From assembly GCA_945949395.1 (NCBI GenBank), contig CAMFEK010000004.1:1-64000 (forward strand): 64,000 bases of DNA, read 5' to 3'. Within the stretch, counting starts at the first letter, position 1, and each line of letters starts with the position of its first letter. Under the pieces are notes generated by a model that saw nothing but the letters and a program-made list of their open reading frames with translations, made no database searches and was not told the DNA's origin. The stretch comes from an uncultured Clostridia bacterium. Its GTDB lineage: Bacteria > Bacillota > Clostridia > Christensenellales > Borkfalkiaceae. Shown here one piece after another: positions 16,511 through 26,709 of this stretch. Position numbers and translations under genes: made by a program.

Positions 16511-17890
16511 TTATTTCAAGAAGAAGTGTATAGCTTTATTCCAGAGCTTTCGGAAGGGCTGATAGCGGAGGGGCAGATCGATAAACGTCTTTTTGTCCGT
16601 AATGCTCTTGTAGTGTGTAAAGGTGTCGAAGCCCTGCTTGCCGTGGTAAGATCCCAACCCGCTCCCGCCAAAACCCCCGAAGGGCATTTCGGAAGTGGCG
16701 AGGTGTATCACGACGTCGTTCACGCAACCGCCGCCGAACCCTATCGTGGTGAGCGCGCGGTCGATGCTTTTTTTATCGGAGGAAAAATAATACAGGGCGA
16801 GGGGGCTGTCGTGCGAGGAGACGTAGGAGGCGACCTCCTCCCATTCGTCGTAGCCGATCACGGGCAGGACGGGTCCGAAGATCTCCTCCTGCATCACGGG
16901 ATCCGAAAGGCTCACGTCTTTGAGCACGGTCGGCTCGATTTTCAGCGTTTTTTCGTCCGTTTTGCCGCCGTGGATCGTCTTTTTCGGATCGATCAGCTTG
17001 CAGATCCGATCGAAATGCTTTCTGTTGATGATTTTTCCGTAATCGGGATTTTCGAGCGGTGCCTCGCCGAACTGTTTCTCGATCTGTTTTTTTACTTCTA
17101 AAAGGAATGTCTCCTTCACGGAGTTTTGACAGAACACGGTGTCGGGCGCGACGCACGTCTGACCGAGGTTTAAGAATTTTCCCCATACGATTCTCTTGGC
17201 GGCGAGCGGAATATTTGCCGTCTCGTCCACGATGCAGGGGCTTTTTCCGCCCAGCTCCAACGTGACGGGGGTAAGCGTCCTAGCCGCTTTTTCGTAGACG
17301 ATCTTGCCCACCGCCTTACTGCCCGTAAAAAAGACGTAATCGAATTTCTGCTCGAGGAGCGTCTCGTTTTCCTCGTGCCCGCCCTCGACGATCGTGACGT
17401 ATTCCTGAGGGAACACGGCGCAAAGGATCGCCTTCATGATCCTCGCCGTGGCGGGCGCATAGGCGCCCGGCTTTAACACGACGGTGTTTCCCGCCGCGAC
17501 CGCTTCCAAAAGCGGTTCCATGGAAAGGAGAAAGGGATAGTTCCACGGGCTCATCACGAGCACCACGCCGTAGGGGGAGGGCACCTGAAAGGAGACGGAG
17601 GCAAAGTTTGTTAGGGGCGTCTTTTTGCGCCGACGCTTGGTAAAGCGTCGGATATGGGAAAGCTGATAACTCAACTCGCTGAGCGTTAATCCGATCTCGC
17701 ACATATAGCTCTCCTGCGCGCTCTTGCCGAGATCCTCTTGCAGGCAATCGGCTATGTCCGATTCGTGATTTTTGATTTGCTCTTTCAGCTTTTTCAGGTA
17801 ATCGATTCTCGTCTTTACGTCGAGGGTGTTGCCCTCGGCAAAAAATCTTTTCTGTTCCTCCACCAAAGCGGATATTTCTTTGCGCGTCAT
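16511..17890 (-). CDS. NAD(P)-dependent aldehyde dehydrogenase (class 3-like)
   Basis: The start is placed at MTRKEISALV (17890), which overlaps the stop of the upstream alcohol dehydrogenase remnant (ATGA); an earlier in-frame start would lie inside that gene. The 459-residue product has the class 3 ALDH length and motifs: MSPWNYPF, FTGS, the general base in LELGGKSP, the catalytic Cys in NLGQTCVAPD, and EEIFGPVLP. The hydrophobic, basic C-terminus suggests membrane association as in fatty-aldehyde dehydrogenases. It probably oxidises aldehydes under control of the MarR-type gene at 18442. Confidence 0.92.
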   Translation of the reverse strand: MTRKEISALVEEQKRFFAEGNTLDVKTRIDYLKKLKEQIKNHESDIADCLQEDLGKSAQESYMCEIGLTLSELSYQLSHIRRFTKRRRKKTPLTNFASVSFQVPSPYGVVLVMSPWNYPFLLSMEPLLEAVAAGNTVVLKPGAYAPATARIMKAILCAVFPQEYVTIVEGGHEENETLLEQKFDYVFFTGSKAVGKIVYEKAARTLTPVTLELGGKSPCIVDETANIPLAAKRIVWGKFLNLGQTCVAPDTVFCQNSVKETFLLEVKKQIEKQFGEAPLENPDYGKIINRKHFDRICKLIDPKKTIHGGKTDEKTLKIEPTVLKDVSLSDPVMQEEIFGPVLPVIGYDEWEEVASYVSSHDSPLALYYFSSDKKSIDRALTTIGFGGGCVNDVVIHLATSEMPFGGFGGSGLGSYHGKQGFDTFTHYKSITDKKTFIDLPLRYQPFRKLWNKAIHFFLK

Positions 17891-18445
17891 TCGCCTTTCA
17901 CCTGCCTGTAAATAATTTTCAGCTGTTCTTTCTCCCAAAGCACGGGAACGGGATAGAGGGGATTTGCCTCCCGATACGCGTAGTCAACGAGCTCGTCGAG
18001 ATCCTCCTCGCGGATAAAGGGGAGCCGTTCGGGAATGGAGAGATTTTCGTTCATGCGTTCGATCGTTTCGTTCACGCGACGCGCTCTCCCTTCCTCGCTC
18101 TCCGTTGGGGAGGCGATCCCGCAAAAGAGGGCGATCTCGCTCAAGCGTTTTTGTATGCTTTTTCCGTACGCCTTTAATACGTAGGGAAAGATGACGGCGT
18201 TGGCGAGTCCGTGCGGCGTATCGTACTTTCCGCCCAGCGAATGCGCGATCGCGTGCACGTACCCCACGTACGCCTTGGAAAAGGCTCTGCCCGCCGTCGT
18301 GGGGATCGCGATGAGCAAGGGGATCTTTTTTCTCACCTTCAAAATACCCTTCAAATCATTCAGGCTCTTTTTCCGCCTGACGGCGCAATGCGATTTTGAA
18401 CGCCGCCTGAAAGACGCGGCAATAGGCGCGATAGAAAAAATTCAT
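17887..18445 (-). pseudogene. Iron-containing alcohol dehydrogenase remnant with internal deletions
   Basis: The start MNFFYRAYCRVFQAAFKIAL (18445) overlaps the MarR-type gene stop and looks like a normal Fe-ADH beginning. It then hits a stop after about 30 codons. In a second frame LKGILKVRKKIPLLIAIPTTAG joins directly to a C-terminal part (HAIAHSLGGKYDTPHGLANA, which holds the metal-ligand histidines). Most of the nucleotide-binding and catalytic middle is missing. The 155-codon open frame from 18354 may be translated but cannot form an active enzyme. The overlap with both neighbours shows it was once the middle gene of a three-gene operon. Confidence 0.85.
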
Positions 18446-18894
18446 CGGTCATCCTCCCTTTCGTAAAATGCGGAAAGATTTTCCGTTATGATCTTTAGAC
18501 AGCGGTAAAAGATATCCCGTTCGGCTTCCGTGAGATCCTTCCCGCCGATGTCGACCGCCTGCTGCGCCGCTTGCGAGATATAGTCCGCCGCCCGCTTGCC
18601 CTCTCGCGTCAAAAGGATCTTTCCGCCCCGCTCCCGCTTTTCGTAGGAGACGTATCCCCATTCCTTGAGCTGCGCGAGCGCGCGGGAGATCGCCGCTTTG
18701 TCCTCCAGCGTGCCGCGCACGATCTCCGCATTTGTAAGCCCGTCCTTTTCCGCGTTCAGAAGATGTATGCACATCACGTGAACGGCTTTTAAGTTGGTAT
18801 CGAACGCCTCTATTTTTTTGTTCTTGATCCTTTGAATCAGCTTATTCGCCTTCAAAACGTAAAAAGTAAAGTTTTCAAATCTGTTTTCCATCAT
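18442..18894 (-). CDS. MarR-family transcriptional regulator
   Basis: The start is set at MMENRFENFTF (18894), which follows AAGGAAG at the right distance. The 150-residue product is a typical MarR winged helix: helical N-terminus, LTNAEIVRGTLEDKAAISRALAQLKEWGYV as recognition region, then a wing (KRERGGKILLT). It precedes the alcohol and aldehyde dehydrogenase genes with four-base overlaps and probably represses the operon, including itself. Two GTTGAT-type palindromes surround its promoter. Confidence 0.92.
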   Translation of the reverse strand: MMENRFENFTFYVLKANKLIQRIKNKKIEAFDTNLKAVHVMCIHLLNAEKDGLTNAEIVRGTLEDKAAISRALAQLKEWGYVSYEKRERGGKILLTREGKRAADYISQAAQQAVDIGGKDLTEAERDIFYRCLKIITENLSAFYEREDDR

Positions 18895-18905
18895 TTCGCT
18901 TCCTT

Positions 18906-18958
18906 GTTGATTTATCAACTATGATCGCATTATAGCACAATATAGTTGATTTGTCAAC
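18906..18958 (-). promoter_or_regulatory. MarR-type promoter with twin operators
   Basis: On the minus strand, -35 TTGACA (18952-18957), 17 bp, -10 TATAAT (18929-18934). Near-palindromes GTTGACAAATCAAC (18945-18958) and GTTGATAAATCAAC (18906-18919) overlap the -35 and the transcript start. This is the standard layout for MarR autorepression. Confidence 0.8.
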
Positions 18959-18965
18959 AAAATGA

Positions 18966-18995
18966 TAAAAAAAGTCGCCGAAAAAATTCGGCGAC
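18966..18995 (-). terminator. Terminator after the gene at 19012
   Basis: Read leftward, GTCGCCGAA / TTCGGCGAC forms a 9-bp stem followed by seven T residues. Confidence 0.85.
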
Positions 18996-19011
18996 GAAAC
19001 GGAAGGGGGCG

Positions 19012-19773
19012 TTATCCTTCCGTCACGATTTCGATCATGCTTTGGGAGAGATCTCCTTCCAGCAGGGCAAGAAGAGAACCTACCTCCGCGGGAGAAAGGG
19101 AGTCGATCGCCTTTTTCGCTTGCTTTTGCAGCGCCTTCCAATCGCGCTTGGCAGCTTTTGCCCAAGCCTCGCCCTCCTTGATCAGATTTTCGGTAAAATT
19201 CTTTACGCCGAGATAGCATCTGGCAAAGCCTTCCACGTAGGAGAGGCAACCCTCGTCGATCTCCTCTGCCGTGCTCTTGCCGTCGATTTTGGCAAAGCAG
19301 GTTAAAATGCCGCATACCGCTTTGGTGATATATTTATAGTAATTCTTTTTCGTCACGGCGTCGGCGACCGCGCAAAGGAATGCCGTTTCTTCCACGGCGG
19401 GCGCGGCGTATTCGTTCAGCGCGTTCACGATCATCGTCTGCAATTCGACGGGGGCGAGATATACGTTTTCCCAGGTGTATTGCGCGAGCAGATCGTCCGC
19501 TACGCTCGCCTTCAATCTTTCCTTGACGTCGAAAAGCAGATCGCCCGTGTTGACGATTCCCTTGATGAAGGCGACTTCGTTTCTGTCCATGCTGCCGTCG
19601 GCAAGGGACTGCCGCAATAACATTCCTTGCAACAGAAAATCAAAGCTTTGGAAAGCTCGCAGGGCGGGATAGTCGGGGAGAAATTCGCTCACCGTGTCGA
19701 CGAGTTCCGTCAGATTTTTCTCTGCCGCTTCGTAGTGTTTGAGTGCCTTTTCAAAGATTTTTTGCTCGTTCAT
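19012..19773 (-). CDS. Helical protein of unknown function (TerB-like segments possible)
   Basis: The 253-residue product starts after a fair RBS (AAAGAGGT) and is almost entirely helical. Stretches such as DGSMDRNEVAFIKGI and FAKIDGKSTAEEIDEG recall TerB-type repeats, in which acidic residues bind metal, but the match is not strong enough to name. No signal or membrane helix is present. It is monocistronic with its own terminator. Confidence 0.6.
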   Translation of the reverse strand: MNEQKIFEKALKHYEAAEKNLTELVDTVSEFLPDYPALRAFQSFDFLLQGMLLRQSLADGSMDRNEVAFIKGIVNTGDLLFDVKERLKASVADDLLAQYTWENVYLAPVELQTMIVNALNEYAAPAVEETAFLCAVADAVTKKNYYKYITKAVCGILTCFAKIDGKSTAEEIDEGCLSYVEGFARCYLGVKNFTENLIKEGEAWAKAAKRDWKALQKQAKKAIDSLSPAEVGSLLALLEGDLSQSMIEIVTEG

Positions 19774-19909
19774 ATTTTTACCTCTTTTGTTAATGGATTT
19801 CCAAAAACTATTATACCCGATTGTGTGAAAAAATCAATATGAAATTGTGAAGTTTTTATAATAAATTTTATTTTCGCATTTGCTTTCAGAAAATCTTTTT
19901 CAAAAATAA

Positions 19910-19938
19910 TTGCCAACCGAGGAGAAAAAGGGTATAAT
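19910..19938 (+). promoter_or_regulatory. Promoter of lepA
   Basis: TTGCCA (19910-19915), 17 bp, TATAAT (19933-19938). Confidence 0.7.
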
Positions 19939-19970
19939 ATCATGGAAGTACGAAAATCAAGGATGATAAA

Positions 19971-21782
19971 ATGGCAAAGCCGAATCAATTTTTAAGAAAT
20001 TTTTGCATTATCGCCCATATCGATCACGGAAAAAGCACCCTTGCCGACAGGATCATGGAGCTCACCGGTCAGGTGAGCAAGCGGGATATGGAGGATCAGC
20101 TCCTCGACAGCATGGATATCGAGCGGGAGAGGGGGATCACCATCAAGCTCACGCCCGTAAGAATGTACTACGAGGCGGACGACGGCAACGAATACGTCTT
20201 TAACCTCATCGATACGCCGGGGCACGTCGACTTTACCTACGAAGTCAGTCGTTCCCTCGCCGCGTGCGAAGGGGCGATCCTCGTCGTGGACGCCACGCAG
20301 GGCGTGGAGGCGCAGACGCTCGCCAACGTTTACCTCGCGTTCGACAACGACCTTGAGGTTCTTCCCGTCATCAATAAGATCGATCTCGCCTCCGCCGATA
20401 TCGAGGGCACCAAAAAGGAGATCGAGGAGGTCATCGGCATCGACGCCTCCTACGCGCCCTGCGTCTCCGCCAAGGAGGGGCTGAATATCAAGGATATCCT
20501 GGAGGCGGTGGTGCGCTATCTGCCCGCGCCCGACGGCGATACGGAAAAACCGCTCAAAGCGCTCATCTTCGACAGCTACTACGACAATTATAAGGGCGTC
20601 ATTCTCTTCGTGCGCATCCGCGACGGCGCGGTGAAGGTGGGTGACCGCATCAAAACATTCCTTTCCGACGTGGTGTATACCGTTACCGAAGTGGGCGTGT
20701 TCTCGCCCGATCTGCAACCCAAGGCAAGCTTGTCGGCGGGCGAGGTCGGCTATATTGCCGCATCCATCAAGACCATCGAGGAGGTGGAGGTCGGCGACAC
20801 GGTAACCCTCGCGGAAAAACCCGCTTTAGAGCCCCTTCCCGGCTATAAGAAGGTGCGCCCCGTCGTGTTCTGCGGCATCTATCCGTTGGACGGCAGTAAA
20901 TTCAACGACCTCAAGGAAGCCATTCTCAAGCTCAAATTAAACGACGCCTCCCTGACCTTCGAACCGGATACCTCCGTCGCGCTCGGGTTCGGGTTCCGTT
21001 GCGGGTTCCTGGGGCTTTTGCACATGGAGATCATTCAGGAGCGCATCGAACGGGAGTTCAATCTCGACATCATCACCACCGCTCCTTCCGTGAGCTATAT
21101 CGTGCATAAAACGGACGGAGAGCAGTTCTTTATCGATAATCCCTCGCACATGCCCGATCCCTCGGATATCGATTATATGGAGGAGCCCATCGTCAAGGCG
21201 GAAATCTATATCCCCCCCGATTACGTGGGCGCCATCATGGATCTGTGTCAGGATCGGCGCGGGGTATTCAAGGATATGACCTACGTCGATACCAAGCGCG
21301 TCCGCATCACCTATTCCATTCCGTTAAACGAGATCGTCTACGACTTTTTCGACGAGCTGAAATCCCGCACCAAGGGCTATGCGAGCTTCGACTACGAGAT
21401 AGAGGGCTATACCAAGGAAAATCTCGTTCGCCTCGATATCCTCTTGAACGGCGAGATCTGCGACGCGCTCTCCCTCATCGTGCCCGAACAGCGCGCCTAC
21501 GCAAGGGGCAGGACGCTCTGCGAAAACTTAAAGGACGCCATTCCCCGTCAGCTCTTCGAGGTTCCCGTACAGGCGGCGATCGGCGGCAAGATCATCGCGC
21601 GCGAAACGGTGAAAGCCGTTCGCAAGGACGTCCTGGCAAAGTGCTACGGCGGCGATATCACGCGCAAAAAGAAACTCCTCGAAAAGCAGAAGGAGGGCAA
21701 AAAGCGTATGCGCCAGGTCGGCACGGTGGAAGTTCCCTCCGAAGTGTTTATGGAGATACTTAAGACAAACAAGGACAAATAA
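19971..21782 (+). CDS. lepA: Elongation factor 4 (LepA), ribosomal back-translocase GTPase
   Basis: The 603-residue length and full motif set identify LepA: P-loop [12 protein letters not shown], switch [14 protein letters not shown] and SAK. Domain II, the [14 protein letters not shown] region and a basic C-terminal domain ending in [18 protein letters not shown] follow. LepA acts on the ribosome and influences translation under ionic stress and ribosome assembly. In many Clostridia lepA precedes hemW, and the same order is seen here with one small gene between. Confidence 0.98.
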   Translation: MAKPNQFLRNFCIIAHIDHGKSTLADRIMELTGQVSKRDMEDQLLDSMDIERERGITIKLTPVRMYYEADDGNEYVFNLIDTPGHVDFTYEVSRSLAACEGAILVVDATQGVEAQTLANVYLAFDNDLEVLPVINKIDLASADIEGTKKEIEEVIGIDASYAPCVSAKEGLNIKDILEAVVRYLPAPDGDTEKPLKALIFDSYYDNYKGVILFVRIRDGAVKVGDRIKTFLSDVVYTVTEVGVFSPDLQPKASLSAGEVGYIAASIKTIEEVEVGDTVTLAEKPALEPLPGYKKVRPVVFCGIYPLDGSKFNDLKEAILKLKLNDASLTFEPDTSVALGFGFRCGFLGLLHMEIIQERIEREFNLDIITTAPSVSYIVHKTDGEQFFIDNPSHMPDPSDIDYMEEPIVKAEIYIPPDYVGAIMDLCQDRRGVFKDMTYVDTKRVRITYSIPLNEIVYDFFDELKSRTKGYASFDYEIEGYTKENLVRLDILLNGEICDALSLIVPEQRAYARGRTLCENLKDAIPRQLFEVPVQAAIGGKIIARETVKAVRKDVLAKCYGGDITRKKKLLEKQKEGKKRMRQVGTVEVPSEVFMEILKTNKDK

Positions 21783-22205
21783 TCTGTTTTGGGTCGCATT
21801 CATCCCGTCATACGTCGTCATCCTTACCTTTTTTCTCGGTCACGTACGCTTTAGTACGTTCCCGTCGAAAAAACGCGGATTTCTTGTCTGACAGGCGACT
21901 GCTTTCCCAAAACGAGTTTGCGTTCGTCTTTTTCCGCAATACGGTGTCGTCTTTGCGTTTTCCCTCGGTCACTTACGGGTAAGTAAGCTCCCTTCGGGAA
22001 ATCCGCAGACTCCTTGTCTTGCGAAAAAATTCTTTCTCAAACGAGAACGTATTTCTCTCATCTTGCGAAAAAATACTTTCCCAAAACGGGTTTGAGCGCG
22101 TCTTTTTTAGGCGGGCGACCACATCGGGCGCGCCCCTACAACGGGTTTGCGCTCGCAAAAAAATTCGCGGTTGCCCCGCGATCAAATCTTAACGTCAACA
22201 CAACT
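21783..22205. other. Repeat-rich noncoding stretch between lepA and the alkyltransferase gene
   Basis: No credible gene is present. The segment contains two similar small inverted repeats (GTACGCTTTAGTAC near 21845 and CTTACGGGTAAG near 21971), each following TCGGTCAC. It also has repeated phrases such as CTTGCGAAAAAAT and TTTCCCAAAACG, consistent with dispersed intergenic repeats. Confidence 0.5.
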
Positions 22206-22538
22206 ATGTCAACGAAACAAAAAACGTTCTTTGAACGGGTGTACGAGGTTCTCGTCACCATTCCCCGCGGAAACGTGACGACCTACGGCGATATCGCCAG
22301 GGCGCTCGGTGCGCCGCGATCTTCCCGCGCGGTCGGGTATGCGCTCCACGTCAATCCCAAGCCCGTCGAATATCCCTGTCATCGCGTCGTCAACCGATTC
22401 GGTCGGCTCGCACCCGCCTTTGCGTTCGGCGGCGAGCAGGTACAGCGATCCCTTCTCGAAAGCGAAGGCGTGGAGGTGAGCGACGATTTTTGCGTCGATC
22501 TTTCCGTTTACGGCTTTCATCCGTCAGCCAAGGAGTAA
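22206..22538 (+). CDS. Stand-alone alkylguanine-DNA alkyltransferase domain protein (MGMT/ATL type)
   Basis: The ATG at 22206 begins MSTKQKTFFERVYEVL, the usual start of the DNA-binding/active-site domain; an earlier in-frame ATG lies in repeat sequence and is rejected. At 110 residues only this domain is present, as in alkyltransferase-like proteins. It has PRGNVTTYGDIARALG, SSRAVGYALHVNP and PCHRVVN. The active-site Cys is retained, whereas true ATL proteins usually have Trp there, so alkyl transfer from damaged guanine is possible. hemW follows 2 bp later. Confidence 0.88.
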   Translation: MSTKQKTFFERVYEVLVTIPRGNVTTYGDIARALGAPRSSRAVGYALHVNPKPVEYPCHRVVNRFGRLAPAFAFGGEQVQRSLLESEGVEVSDDFCVDLSVYGFHPSAKE

Positions 22539-22540
22539 TT

Positions 22541-23662
22541 ATGCCAGGATTATACATTCACATTCCCTTTTGCAAACACAAGTGCACCTACTGCGATTTT
22601 ACGTCCTTTCCCGATAAAATCGAATTTGCCGAAGCCTACATGGCTTGCTTATATAAAGAGATCGAGCTTCGCGGCGAACAGCTGAAGGAGACGGACTGCG
22701 TATTCGACACGGTATATTTCGGCGGCGGGACGCCTTCCGTCGTCGATCCCAAGTACATTTACGGGGCGATCAAACAGATTCGCAAGTGTTTCCGTCTCTC
22801 TCCCCATCCCGAAATCACCATCGAGATGAACCCCGGAACGGTGAGCGAAAGCAAAATTCAACTCTATAAAAAAGCGGGGGTCAACCGTTTTTCCATCGGA
22901 CTGCAAACGGCGATCGACAGTCAGCTCGAGGATCTCTGCCGCATTCACAAGGCGCACGACTACGTGTATTGCACCAAACTCTTGCAGGGCGAGAATTTCA
23001 GCACGGATATCATGATCGGACTAAAGGATCAGAGCTGGGAGGATATTCAAAAGACCATCGATCTTGCCGATCGCTGCGGTTCGTCGCACGTCTCCGTGTA
23101 CGCGCTCACGCCCGTGGACGGAACGCCCATCTATACCGATTACTTAAACGGCGAGCTGCCCGATTCCGACGAGGTCGCCTCTCTCTACGACAAGACCCGT
23201 TTCTATTTGAAGGAGCTGGGCTTCGAGCGTTACGAAATCTCTAATTTTTGTAAACCGGGCAAGGAGAGCAAGCATAATCTGAATTACTGGAGGAGAGGGG
23301 AATACCTCGGCTTCGGCGTTTCGGCAAGCTCCTTTTTCTTCGATCGCCGTTTCGTGAACACCTACGACCTCGACGAGTATATGAAGTGTATCCTGTCGGG
23401 CTTCCTGCCCGTGGTGGATAACGAGGAGGTCGGCAAGGAGGACGCCATGTTCGAGTTCCTCATGCTGGGGCTTCGCACCCGCTACGGCGTGAACGCGGGG
23501 GAGTTCAAGGAGCTTTTCGGCGTGGACTTCTTCGAAAAATATCACACCGCGTTGGAAAAAAAGAGGGATTTTCTCGATATCGACGGCAATCTCGTTCGCA
23601 TCAAAGAGGAATATCTTTACGTGCAGAACGGCATTTTAATGGATTTCATGCCGGAAGATTAA
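22541..23662 (+). CDS. hemW: HemW-like radical SAM protein
   Basis: The start MPGLYIHIPFC follows AAGGAG and is chosen over an upstream in-frame ATG inside the previous gene. The 373-residue product has the radical SAM cluster motif CKHKCTYC, FGGGTPS, and the long HemW C-terminal region (NFCKPGKESKHNLNYW). HemW proteins bind and deliver heme and are often misnamed oxygen-independent coproporphyrinogen oxidase. It ends convergently with the next gene, overlapping by 4 bases. Confidence 0.9.
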   Translation: MPGLYIHIPFCKHKCTYCDFTSFPDKIEFAEAYMACLYKEIELRGEQLKETDCVFDTVYFGGGTPSVVDPKYIYGAIKQIRKCFRLSPHPEITIEMNPGTVSESKIQLYKKAGVNRFSIGLQTAIDSQLEDLCRIHKAHDYVYCTKLLQGENFSTDIMIGLKDQSWEDIQKTIDLADRCGSSHVSVYALTPVDGTPIYTDYLNGELPDSDEVASLYDKTRFYLKELGFERYEISNFCKPGKESKHNLNYWRRGEYLGFGVSASSFFFDRRFVNTYDLDEYMKCILSGFLPVVDNEEVGKEDAMFEFLMLGLRTRYGVNAGEFKELFGVDFFEKYHTALEKKRDFLDIDGNLVRIKEEYLYVQNGILMDFMPED

Positions 23663-24324
23663 CCGTTTAGCACCTTTCTCGCCAACACTTCGCCGCTCGT
23701 CGCGTTCAGCAACAGAGCGGTTATTTTTCCGCTCCGCTCCGTCACGGCGGCGTAGAAATAGCACCCGTCGTCGTAGAGGAACCGAACGGCAAGCTCGCCC
23801 AAAAGACGATTTCCCTGCGTGAGGGAGTCGAATAATTCCTTCTCCTTCTCCCGTAGCAGGGAGAGGACGCTCTCGTCCGATAGATGTTCCTTCGTGCGCT
23901 TGTTTTCCGCCTTAAAGGAATAGCTTTCTTCCCCCACCGTCACGGTGGCGGAAATGCTCTCCTCGTCGCAGATTACGCTCTCCGAATAGGAGTAGACCTT
24001 TTTTACCTTGTCAAAGTTCATTTCTCCGCCGTAGTTTTTCCCGTTGATGCGCAGTTGCAATACGGGAGGAAGCTCGCTTTCTTCAAGCGATAAAAACGCT
24101 TCTAAAAGGGGAGAGGTTTCCCCCTTTACGCCGTCGGAGGCGTAGGGCGCTTCCCTCTCGCCCGCCTGTATTTTTAAGGTGATGCCGTCGCTTTCTCCGA
24201 TATACACGTTTTCACGGCGTTCGCTCACGTAATCGTTCAGGCACAGTTCCTTTTGGCAGGAGGAGAACAGGGCGCAACAGAGTAACAAAATGCACAGAAG
24301 GGGAAATAAAATACGTCTTTTCAT
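23659..24324 (-). CDS. Lipoprotein of unknown function
   Basis: The start is set at MKRRILFPLLCIL (24324) after AAAGGGA; the longer frame upstream lacks an RBS. A lipobox ALFSSC gives a lipid-anchored extracellular protein of about 200 residues. The body is acidic and beta-rich, with no motif I recognise. The divergent gene at 24449 is probably under separate control. Confidence 0.7.
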   Translation of the reverse strand: MKRRILFPLLCILLLCCALFSSCQKELCLNDYVSERRENVYIGESDGITLKIQAGEREAPYASDGVKGETSPLLEAFLSLEESELPPVLQLRINGKNYGGEMNFDKVKKVYSYSESVICDEESISATVTVGEESYSFKAENKRTKEHLSDESVLSLLREKEKELFDSLTQGNRLLGELAVRFLYDDGCYFYAAVTERSGKITALLLNATSGEVLARKVLNG

Positions 24325-24375
24325 CCCTTTATTGTATGGCGCTCGGCATTTTGTTATGATTATTTTTCGTTTTAC

Positions 24376-24404
24376 TTGCATTTTGTCGAAAGCTATGCTA
24401 TAAT
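24376..24404 (+). promoter_or_regulatory. Promoter of the gene at 24449
   Basis: TTGCAT (24376-24381), 17 bp, TATAAT (24399-24404). Confidence 0.65.
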
Positions 24405-24448
24405 ACATACAACTTTATAAGCGAGATTTTTTCTCCTGTGGGTTTTTT

Positions 24449-25048
24449 ATGAAGAAACTGATCTTAAAGACAATTTTAACGTCCCTTTTGGGCGTCCTTG
24501 CCGGTCTTACGTTGGTCTGGGGCATCATTTCCCTGGCGTTTCCCGGAATGTTGGTAAAGCCTTTTCTCAACATCGGCATGGAAAAGACGAGCGCGTGGTA
24601 CGCCGCGAGTTCCTATATCCGCACGCACGATTTAGAGGATCTTGCCGATGCGACCGAAATCTCCATTCGCGCCGGAAACGATAAGCAGGTGGCTTATTAC
24701 GGCAATATTTTCATTCATCGCGACGGCTTTGCTGAGTTCTGCGCTGAGAAAGATAAGGATGAAACGGTAACGTTCGATTATAAACAATTCATCTGCGGTC
24801 AGGTCGCCGTCGCCTACTATCGCCTCGGGGAAAACGAACGAGCCTTCGAAACGGCTTTCTATGCCATCGATCGGACGTTCGACGGGGATAACGCCGTGGC
24901 GGTCCTCGCCGAAACCGTTATCTACAAGCAGGATAAAGCGACGCTCACCCTCATCTATAACGAGCTCGGGTTGAAAACTTTTGACGATATGACGTATTAC
25001 AAGGCGTTCATGACGATCTTGCAGTCGAAAATCGCTTCATTGCAGTAA
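24449..25048 (+). CDS. Membrane-anchored helical-repeat protein of unknown function
   Basis: The 199-residue protein has one N-terminal membrane helix (about residues 7-30) and a helical soluble part. Alternating aromatic and alanine positions ([19 protein letters not shown]) suggest TPR-like repeats. It lies 26 bp upstream of guaA, so the two may be co-transcribed. I do not recognise the family. Confidence 0.65.
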   Translation: MKKLILKTILTSLLGVLAGLTLVWGIISLAFPGMLVKPFLNIGMEKTSAWYAASSYIRTHDLEDLADATEISIRAGNDKQVAYYGNIFIHRDGFAEFCAEKDKDETVTFDYKQFICGQVAVAYYRLGENERAFETAFYAIDRTFDGDNAVAVLAETVIYKQDKATLTLIYNELGLKTFDDMTYYKAFMTILQSKIASLQ

Positions 25049-25074
25049 AAACAATATTATATAGGGAGATAAAA

Positions 25075-26616
25075 ATGGAACACGAAAGAGTTCTCGTCCT
25101 CGACTTCGGAGGACAGTATAACCAACTAATCGCTCGCCGCGTCAGAGACCTAAAGGTGTATTGCGATCTGAAGCCTTGCGACATGACGATCGAGGAGATC
25201 AAGGCGTACGACCCCATCGGCATCATCTTCACCGGCGGGCCCAACAGCGTTTACGACGAAACCTCTCCTCACGTTCCTAAGGAGATTTTCTCCTTGGGCA
25301 TTCCCGTGCTCGGCATCTGCTACGGTTGTCAGCTCATCGCGTATACGCTCGGCGGCACGGTCGCGCACGCCGAAACCAGCGAATACGGCAAGCGCGAAAT
25401 CGTCAAGCGCAAGGAAAACGTCATTCTGCAGGACGTGCCCGAAAAGAGCATCAGCTGGATGAGCCACACCGACTACGTTTCTAAAGTTCCCGAAGGCTTT
25501 TCCATCGTCGCGGATACCGCTGCGGGCACCTGCCCCGTCGCCATCATGGCGGACGATGCGAGGAGAATTTACGGGCTCCAGTTCCATCCCGAGGTCGTAC
25601 ACTCCGAATACGGCAATCAGATGCTGAAAAACTTCCTCTACGAAGTGTGTAAGGCGAAGGGCGACTGGACGATGAGTAATTTCGTCGCCGAACAGGTCGC
25701 AAAAATCAAGGAAAAGGTAGGGGATAAAAAGGTTCTCTGCGCTATGAGCGGCGGCGTAGACAGCGCCGTTGCCGCAACGCTCATTTATAAGGCGGTCGGC
25801 AATCAGCTCACCTGCGTGTTCGTCGATCACGGTTTGCTCCGTAAATACGAGGCGGAGCAGGTCATGTCCGTGTTTAAGGACGGCTTGGGCATGAACCTCA
25901 TCAAGGCGGACGAGGCGGAAAACTTCTTAACGAGACTTGAGGGGGTTTCCGATCCCGAGACCAAGCGCAAGATCATCGGCGAGGAATTTATTCGCGCGTT
26001 CGAAAGAATCGCAAAGAGTATCGGAAAGGTCAATTATCTCGTGCAGGGCACCATCTATCCCGACGTGATCGAGAGCGGCAAGGGCAAATCCGCCGTCATC
26101 AAGAGCCATCACAACGTGGGCGGACTTCCCTCCGTCGTCGATTTCGACGAGATCATCGAACCCCTGCGCGATCTGTTCAAGGACGAAGTGAGAAAGGTAG
26201 GTTTCGAGTTGGGACTTCCCGCCGACGTCGTAGAGCGTCAGCCCTTCCCCGGTCCCGGACTTGCCATCCGCATCATGGGCGAGGTCACGAGAGAAAAGCT
26301 GGAAACGTTGCGCGACGCCGATTATATCTTCCGCGACGAAATCGCGAAAGCGGGCTTGAATAAGGAGATCTGGCAGTATTTTGCCGTCATCACCAACAGC
26401 CCCACGGTAGGCGTTATGGGCGATTTCAGAACGTACGAAAACGTTATCGCGCTCCGCGCGGTAACTTCCGTCGACGCCATGACGGCGGATTGGGCGAGAA
26501 TCCCTTACGACGTGCTCGAGAAGATCTCCGTTCGAATCGTGAACGAAGTCAAGCACGCCAACCGCATCGTATACGACATCACGAGTAAGCCCCCTGCAAC
26601 CATCGAGTGGGAATAA
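25075..26616 (+). CDS. guaA: GMP synthase (glutamine-hydrolysing)
   Basis: The 513-residue protein has the full GuaA plan. The class I glutamine amidotransferase domain has nucleophile Cys in GICYGCQ and catalytic HPE in FHPEVVH. The ATP pyrophosphatase P-loop is SGGVDS, and the dimerisation domain ends in PATIEWE. It converts XMP to GMP. The last codons and the bases after the stop form an attachment-like sequence repeated at 44.6 kb and 63.1 kb. The 3' end of guaA is a known integration hotspot for genomic islands. Confidence 0.98.
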   Translation: MEHERVLVLDFGGQYNQLIARRVRDLKVYCDLKPCDMTIEEIKAYDPIGIIFTGGPNSVYDETSPHVPKEIFSLGIPVLGICYGCQLIAYTLGGTVAHAETSEYGKREIVKRKENVILQDVPEKSISWMSHTDYVSKVPEGFSIVADTAAGTCPVAIMADDARRIYGLQFHPEVVHSEYGNQMLKNFLYEVCKAKGDWTMSNFVAEQVAKIKEKVGDKKVLCAMSGGVDSAVAATLIYKAVGNQLTCVFVDHGLLRKYEAEQVMSVFKDGLGMNLIKADEAENFLTRLEGVSDPETKRKIIGEEFIRAFERIAKSIGKVNYLVQGTIYPDVIESGKGKSAVIKSHHNVGGLPSVVDFDEIIEPLRDLFKDEVRKVGFELGLPADVVERQPFPGPGLAIRIMGEVTREKLETLRDADYIFRDEIAKAGLNKEIWQYFAVITNSPTVGVMGDFRTYENVIALRAVTSVDAMTADWARIPYDVLEKISVRIVNEVKHANRIVYDITSKPPATIEWE

Positions 26617-26632
26617 TTGCTGGTGGCTTTGA
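26572..26632 (+). other. Attachment-like site 1: guaA 3' end and following core
   Basis: Bases 26572-26618 are repeated almost exactly at 44565-44611. The core GAGTGGGAATAAT-N5-GTGGCTTTGA (26605-26632) recurs at 44598-44625 and 63057-63084 with the same 5-bp spacer. The conserved part continues past the stop codon, so it is not explained by protein conservation. Confidence 0.8.
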
Positions 26633-26669
26633 CGTATTCAAAAAATATGCAAAAATAATATAAATATAG

Positions 26670-26709
26670 CCTTAAAAGTACAGTTTTATGTATTTTTAAG
26701 GTTTTTTTA
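26670..26709 (+). terminator. Terminator-like hairpin after guaA
   Basis: CCTTAAAA / TTTTAAGG stem followed by seven T residues. Confidence 0.6.
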
